The notes beneath the pieces are model-generated. The model ran no database searches. It was not told where the DNA came from and was given only the letters and a program-made list of their open reading frames with translations. The position numbers and the translations under genes are program-made. A stretch of 64,000 bases of DNA from Labia minor (lineage: Eukaryota; Arthropoda; Insecta; Dermaptera; Spongiphoridae). Positions within the stretch are counted from its first letter, which is position 1. Each line of letters opens with the position of its first letter. Positions 57,797 to 64,000 of the stretch are shown piece by piece. The stretch covers positions 68,997,267 through 69,061,266 of the forward strand of contig OY720346.1 in assembly GCA_963082975.1 (NCBI GenBank), written 5' to 3'.

Positions 57797-59808
57797 ATAT
57801 AGTTAAAAAAATATATATTTTTTACATAGATGATTGAATGAATATTTCTCTTGATTTGATTTCTTTTTTACTTGTCTAAAATTTTCATTATAATAATAAT
57901 AATATAAGTCCAACATATATTTTTAATGAAATAAAATAATTAATTAAGATTAAGGTAAAGTTTTTAATTTATAAGTATGAATTTGTATATAAAACAAAAG
58001 GCTACTAATTATATTAATTTAATTCAAATATAAAGAGAATAAATGGAGCTATTAGACTTTAGTGCCATTTATTCTATAAAGTTTATTCCAAATGATGCCT
58101 CCAAGAGTGCTTCATTAGGCGAACTTTTCAAACCACCCTCATAATTTGAAAGAAGCATTATATGTTTCATATTATAGAAATAATATTAGAAAAAATTGAA
58201 CAATCATTTAAAAGAAAAAAATCATAGAATTATATTCTTATTTTACACAAAGAATACTAAAATTTTAAAAAATTTTAGTTATTTAAAAAAAAAAATAATA
58301 ATTGTCTTTCTTTAATTAATGATATAAAAAATAAAAATAATTTTAATTAAATTAAATTATATAAATGTCGTTAAATTTAAAAGATATTTAAAAAAAATTA
58401 GTAATAACTAAAATCTTATTTACAGTCGCAGTATTTTGAATATAATCAATGAACTATTGATAGATTTGTTGATAAAACTGTTTACAGAATTTAAATATTT
58501 TTCTACTATATCTAGTAAATTACTCTATGTACATCAATGTTCTTAATATTAAAATTAATATATTAAAATATATATAAATAATCTTATAACATTAAAAATT
58601 ACTTACCTACTTGACAATGATTTCTCAAATAAAATAATTCATATTTTGTATCATAAGTATTTCTTTGTAACTATCATATTTAACAAGCAGATCAGATAAT
58701 CAATTTTCAGAATCAGATAATTTTAAATATAATTTAAAATATATTAAATTTTTTTTTTTTTTTGTATTTTATATAAAACATAAATGTTATTAGATATTTT
58801 TAAAATGAAAAGATAAAATAAAACTTACTTTTAAATAGTGAGAATATTTATTTCAAATTGAATGAGTTTAATTTCAATTTTAAATTCAAAATTAGATTCC
58901 TAGAGATTTCTAAATTAATTTTAGCATGCTTATCGTCAAATCGTATGTAGATGAGTTAATTGTTGATGACGTAATGGTCAATTCAAAAGGCGATATATTT
59001 ATTTATTCTTTGAAATAATATTTTATTTAAGAATATATATATTATATATATAAGTTCTGATTTATTAAATTTCTTATAAGTAATATTTAATTTAATTTTC
59101 AAAATTCATTTATTTGAATCACGGTTGAGCAAGTAGTATAAAATAATTCCATTATTATGAATATGTATTCTTTGCTTTTGAAGGTGGCCAAGATGGAAAC
59201 ATCTATCTTCTATTATTGAATTCAGCAAACAATATCTTAACATTTTATACATATGATCTCAACTAACTCCGTCATATCAATTTATAAATATTAATGTTTG
59301 AAAATAAATCCCTTTCCTAATTAAATAATTTGGGTAAAATCATCTACAAAAGGAGATACAAATAATCACAATAAATATAAAATAATTTTTAAAACTAATT
59401 CCACTATTTTATTAAATGCTTCAATCAAATATGATTTTTAATGGTATTAATATATGTATTAAAAATAAATAGCTCTTTTATTTTATTTGTTTTAAAGTTG
59501 ATCAATTATATATTATTTGCTCTTTAAAATTATTTTTTTTAATAGTACTAAAGCTACTTCGTAAGACATATATTTTATTATTAATGTGTGGATAGAGAAA
59601 TAAAAAAATTACATTTATTCATCATTAAGTTATTTTAAAATTGACATATAAAATAAACTGATTAAACTTATGGGTAATCTTGTTTTGACATATTTTGACG
59701 GAAGACTACGTCTATTAAACTATTATAAATCATAAACTTTTCGTCTGTGTAAACCGGATATGTATTAATTGTCTTGGTATTTGTTATTTTCCAGACAAGG
59801 AAATTCTT
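57797..59808. other. Repeat-poor AT-rich DNA
   Basis: No transposable element recognised. 58045-58150 and 58915-58985 (with GATGACGTAATGG, a CRE-like motif) are of higher complexity. No gene supported. Confidence 0.5.
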
Positions 59809-59940
59809 GCCAACTTGTATCAATGACATCCAATCGACCACTACGGATACAAAATTACTGGAAATTCATGAGATGGAGATCTTTTTCAATTTATATGAAC
59901 TAAAATTTAACACTCTATATTTTTGTAAATATTAAATATT
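59796..59940 (+). CDS. Weak terminal-exon candidate
   Basis: TTGTTATTTTCCAG at about 59782-59795 is a strong splice-acceptor match. The sequence right after it is open in the first frame for 47 codons (TRKFLPTCINDIQSTTTDTK near the start) to a TAA at about 59937-59939. The last third is AT-biased. No domain is recognised and no upstream exon was found, so a chance acceptor is quite possible. Confidence 0.15.
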
Positions 59941-62900
59941 ATTTTCTATTATGGATTCAAGAAAGTAAGTTGGTAATGTCAAAATGTGGGTAAAAATGGT
60001 CGTTTTTACATATCATTTAAAACTTATAGATAATGCATCTTAAAAAAGTACTAGTTGACTATTAACAAATGTTAAAATCAAAATATAATAGTAAGTATAT
60101 AAAATAATATTTATTTAATTATATATAAAAGTATTTACTATACAAATTATTTAATTATTTAAAATTATCACATATTATTTATTGATTGGTAATTTAAATT
60201 CGCTTATATAAAGATTGAAAAATAATTTATTTATCGTTTAATATATATTGATATAGAAATATTCATGAAATTGTATATTGAATATAAAAAACATATATTT
60301 AAATTAAAATACCATATTATTTTTAGATTTTAAATAAATTCACTAATTTTTTAATATTTATCTAGAATTTCTTTCAATCAGAGAAAGTCAAGTGATTTGA
60401 ATATTATTAATTGTTGATCTAATTAAATTGATGAAATCAACGACATGGAATTTAAGCTAGAACCTGAAATTGTTTGAGTTTACATTCTAAGGTATCCATT
60501 ATTAATAATTAATGAAAATATACTAATATATTTTTATTGTTTCATTAAAATTTAAAAAAAAATTTAAGAAAAAAGTGGACCTAGATCTGTCCCATTTATA
60601 ATTCCATGTTATTCATTAATTATTTATTCAAAATTTAATATACTTATATTTTATAGGGACAAAAGGCATTTCTAGTAGGTATTTTTTAGAAACAAAAGTT
60701 TATACGAGGATGGCCATGTTCATAAAATGACTGAAATATTTTATATAATTTATACCTAATTTCTTAAAGCTAGAATCATGTACCAAAATATAATAAAACA
60801 AATGAATATATAATGATTATTCTACAGTTGTTTTAAAAATTAAAATTCTTATTTATTATTCGATTTAATTAGCTTTTTTTGACATAATTCATCATTTATT
60901 AAAATTTAGGTATAAATCGAGAAGTTTTTTTAAAATAGAAATTATTTTTAATTTTTATTTAACAGCTGATAAACATCAAAATAAAAAAAAAATATTTAAA
61001 CATATTCATCTTTGATCATTGGTTGAATATTTATAACGTAGATATGATAATATAATTTTAAACATATCAATTAAAAATTGTGGATAAAGTATTTTATTCA
61101 TTTTCTTAATTTTTTTTTTAATATATAAATAAATATATTGTATAATCTTTAGCTAATGTTTTGTTTTGGTAAATGTTTTTTATTCATTTATTTTGTTTTA
61201 AGAAAATAATTCAATGGAGCGTACTTTTGGAACAGATGTTTGTTCGACTCTTTTTTTTTTTTTTTTTAGATGGGAGCGCATTCAAGAAGTGTGTGTAAGA
61301 GAGTCGGAGGGTAATATGGAAAAATGCCAAAGATGTTGGATACAAAATAAATTAGATCAATTTTTGGTGGAAAGAAATTATTTCTTAAACATTGTCTCTT
61401 CTCTAGTGTGCATTCCGTTATAAGTATAAATATCCTGAAATGAGGAATCCAAGGAACATTCTGTTTTATTCGAGAGATGGATTTTCACTTTATTATATTA
61501 AAGGAGAATTCTTGGAACCAATGTGGTTGTTTATTTTATTAACCAACCCCAAATCATGAAAGTGCATTGAATACAAAACCATTCATTACAACATTGCAGT
61601 ATAAATATAATATCCTTTAAATGTATATATATAGAAATATTTTCTAAATTTGATAATATGATTTTAAATATTATCTTTTTTGATCATGATTTAAAATATA
61701 CCAAAAAAAAAAAAAAATAAAATAAAATAAAATATAACAAAATTAATTATTATTTTGTCTTTTTAGTTAATCAGTGACAAATTTCAACTTTAATGAATGA
61801 TCAATTTATAAAGAATTTTTTAAATATATTCTATATTCACATTCAATTTCTGGACACAAGATTCTTATTAAGGATTCGAGAGAGAAAATATTCTAAATAA
61901 ATAAATATCATGACGCCCGATTATTAATAATATAAATTTATTTAAAACTTATATTAGGAAAATGCATTAATTAAATAAAGTATTGTAAGTATCTTCATTA
62001 AGCTGGTTTGTATGATGTTTATTAATTTGTTTTTTAATCTTATTAAAATATCTATTCAAGATTGATATATAATTTAAATGATAAGGAAATTAAAATATAA
62101 TTTATTCTAAATATATTAACGATAAAAATTAAAACTACTACTTAAATTATCATTAAAGCTCAAACAAATTCAAACATTATTTAAAATAGTAAACAATAGA
62201 TAATAAGGTAATTATTTTGGTTTTATATATAGGCTTTATTAAAATTAGGTGTCTTTATATAAAAAATGTTAAAAAAACATTGGAAGTGATAGTGGAGGTA
62301 GGTGAAATGTGTGAAAGGAGAGTTGAGATAATGAAAATTGAATGTTGCATGGCTGTCTATCTTGTAATTATACGGTATTTGGGGTTGCAAAAACATTAAA
62401 GACAGGGCAACATTTAAACTGTCATTAAATCAACCTTGGGCAATTGAATAGCTGAGTTTTGTTGATGTGGCTCAGTAATTATTTTACTAGGTATATAAAA
62501 AGCATGAAGAATTTTGATTAAACAAAAAACAATTTTAATAAAAAAAAAATTTAATTAAATATTTAAATGGAATTCGTTTTTTCTGCAATGAACAACTTTT
62601 CTAAAGGAGAATAATGTTTATTGATAAATTTTTCTTATCCTTATTTCATTAATTTGAATATTTTCTTTTAAATTATGGAACAAACTGAATAAAGTTAGAG
62701 GATAATAATGTTGATTCATTCTATCATAAATTTAAAATACTATTATTATAATATAAAAAATATAATGTATAAATAATGCTTTTACATTTTTCCCCCAAGA
62801 AATTATCTTCTATTAATTTTATTTTAAGGATTATCGTTGTGTTGTGGTTTATCTATTGGTTTTTCATTAAACTGCACTTTATTTTTGAAGAAATGGTTCA

Positions 62901-63379
62901 AAGACACTTATATAATTTAGAAAAAATATATCTATCAAGATAATTTAAAACAAACTCAAAGAAAAAAATCTGAAGATTGGAGAAAAGATTCAGCAACTGT
63001 TTTCAACGTTTTCTTACAAGTATAATATCTTTATTAATTAACTTATATTAGGTAGTATTTATTATTTATCTTTTTTCCTTAATTTTTTTTTCTATTTTAT
63101 ATCTCGTATAAATATTTGCTATTTTTATAAACGCTTTATTTATTGATATGTGTATTTATTATTTCAATTTTTCTGATTTGAATGTATTAGACATTTTTAA
63201 CAATTTTGTGAATATTTTACAAATATAAAAAATATTTATATATATTTTAATAACATTTTAAAATAAAATAATATAATGAGAACGTAGGTGTAAAGAGAGA
63301 GAGAGATTTTTATTCTATATCTGTGTATAGCGAAAGTCTGTCAAGTTTGAAAATTTGTATTGAATATATAAAGTCAGAG
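59941..63379. other. Very AT-rich intergenic or intronic DNA
   Basis: No repeat family or gene recognised. T-run at 61251-61268. Short open frames at 61214-61423 and 62217-62399 show no domain. Confidence 0.55.
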
Positions 63380-63600
63380 AAAGTTGGAAAACGTGCTCCC
63401 TTCGAATTATATATTCAATCCACTCATGCAAATGGCGACATGGTACAAATCTATTATAGTTACTATATCATAGGTCTGAAGTGAAACAATATGAGCCCCT
63501 GGAAAATACCACCAGATTATTCATAACGGCCGGCAATGGATAAATATATATGTTCAGGGGCACTGTCACATTTTGCTGATATGATTAGGATCTACTCTAA
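63380..63600. other. Possible conserved noncoding block
   Basis: Compositionally ordinary DNA in a very AT-rich setting. It contains CATGCAAATGG (octamer-like), ATTATTCATAACGGCCGGCA and AGGATCTACTCTAACATGAG. No frame is open throughout. It may be regulatory, but this is judged from texture only. Confidence 0.2.
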
Positions 63601-63621
63601 CATGAGACACTCACACGTTTT

Positions 63622-63648
63622 CTCTCTCTCTCTCTCTCTTTCTCTCTT
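63622..63648 (+). repeat. (CT)n microsatellite
   Basis: TCTCTCTCTC run with a TTT interruption followed by TTGTGTGTGT. Confidence 0.9.
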
Positions 63649-64000
63649 GTGTGTGTAAAGTATTTATTCAAGTAAGTTGAACATCATGCATCGTTTACTC
63701 CTTTTCATTTGATATTTATAAACTTTAGATAATTATCATGACTACTAGTACATTTTTTTAAAATTTAATATTAATAATTTTTAATAATTCATTTAAAGCT
63801 TAACAAACTTATATTTGTTTTATTTTTTTTTTTATAGAAATTTATTTTTATTTAAAGTAAATAGTTTTTGATTATGCTATATATGTAGTATTTTTATTAT
63901 TATTTAAAAATATAAATTAATTATTTGTTCCTTGTTCTCATTATAGGCGCTAAAAAAATGTTCAACCCATAAAAAAAAGTCTTATAGGTTCAATTATCAA

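Noticed and set aside
952-62399. Dozens of open frames of 60-100 codons across both strands
   Set aside because: Most are rich in Phe, Ile, Leu, Tyr, Lys and Asn, overlap open frames on the other strand, lack domains, or lie across repeats. In AT-rich DNA with alternative starts allowed, such frames are expected.
1-64000. A new defence, biosynthetic or other multi-gene system
   Set aside because: There are no clustered intact genes. The unusual content is transposon structure, and I found nothing that supports a functional gene system.

Overview
This window reads as nuclear DNA of a metazoan, most likely an arthropod and possibly an insect. It is strongly AT-rich and full of microsatellites. 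It has no operons or bacterial ribosome-binding sites, and it is packed with eukaryotic transposable elements: LINE reverse transcriptase remnants, a tRNA-derived SINE, an irritans-type mariner, many hAT elements, a canonical Helitron and Helentron-like (HINE/DINE-1-type) elements. I found no complete host protein-coding gene, no functional tRNA or rRNA gene and no CRISPR array. The arthropod call rests on the character of the LINE C-terminal peptide and of the repeat set. It is an inference, not a measured result.

Layout. 0-9 kb: AT-rich DNA with one SINE, a LINE 3' end, an interrupted hAT element, two HINE family A copies and a foldback element. 9.9-13 kb: a 1.18-kb hAT element with a perfect 8-bp target duplication and a transposase C-terminal fragment, directly beside a HINE family B copy, then a full-length family A copy. 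13-22 kb: four more SINE copies (one inserted in the end of a hAT element), two full HINE family B copies, a 31-bp family B stub, and the only stretch resembling a host coding exon (20831-21040, minus strand). 23.8-29.6 kb: a two-copy repeat, a hAT nested in another hAT, and a 2.87-kb interval that is a canonical Helitron (TC...CTAG ends with a 3' hairpin) carrying a LINE with a 16-bp target duplication. 31-36 kb: a GC-rich poly(A)-tailed retrocopy, a nested palindrome, a HINE copy, a LINE and a possible 5S-rRNA-derived relic. 39-46 kb: a HINE B-in-C nest, a duplicated segment around a (TA)n tract and an inverted repeat, hAT elements (one carrying a retroposon), and a ~143-bp tandem duplication. 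46-57.8 kb: a deleted mariner, hAT elements, Helitron fragments, a fifth HINE A copy and a short LINE tail. 57.8-64 kb: essentially free of recognisable elements; it holds one weak exon candidate and a possible conserved noncoding block.

How the parts relate. Nothing here forms a pathway. The informative biology is the transposon ecology: at least four nested insertions, many with exact target-site duplications, so relative insertion ages can be read directly. The most unusual point is a shared internal cassette: a GACA/CA/CATA microsatellite next to a conserved block around GAAATTTGGTA. It occurs in the same order in three HINE families, and in a shorter form in the canonical Helitron.
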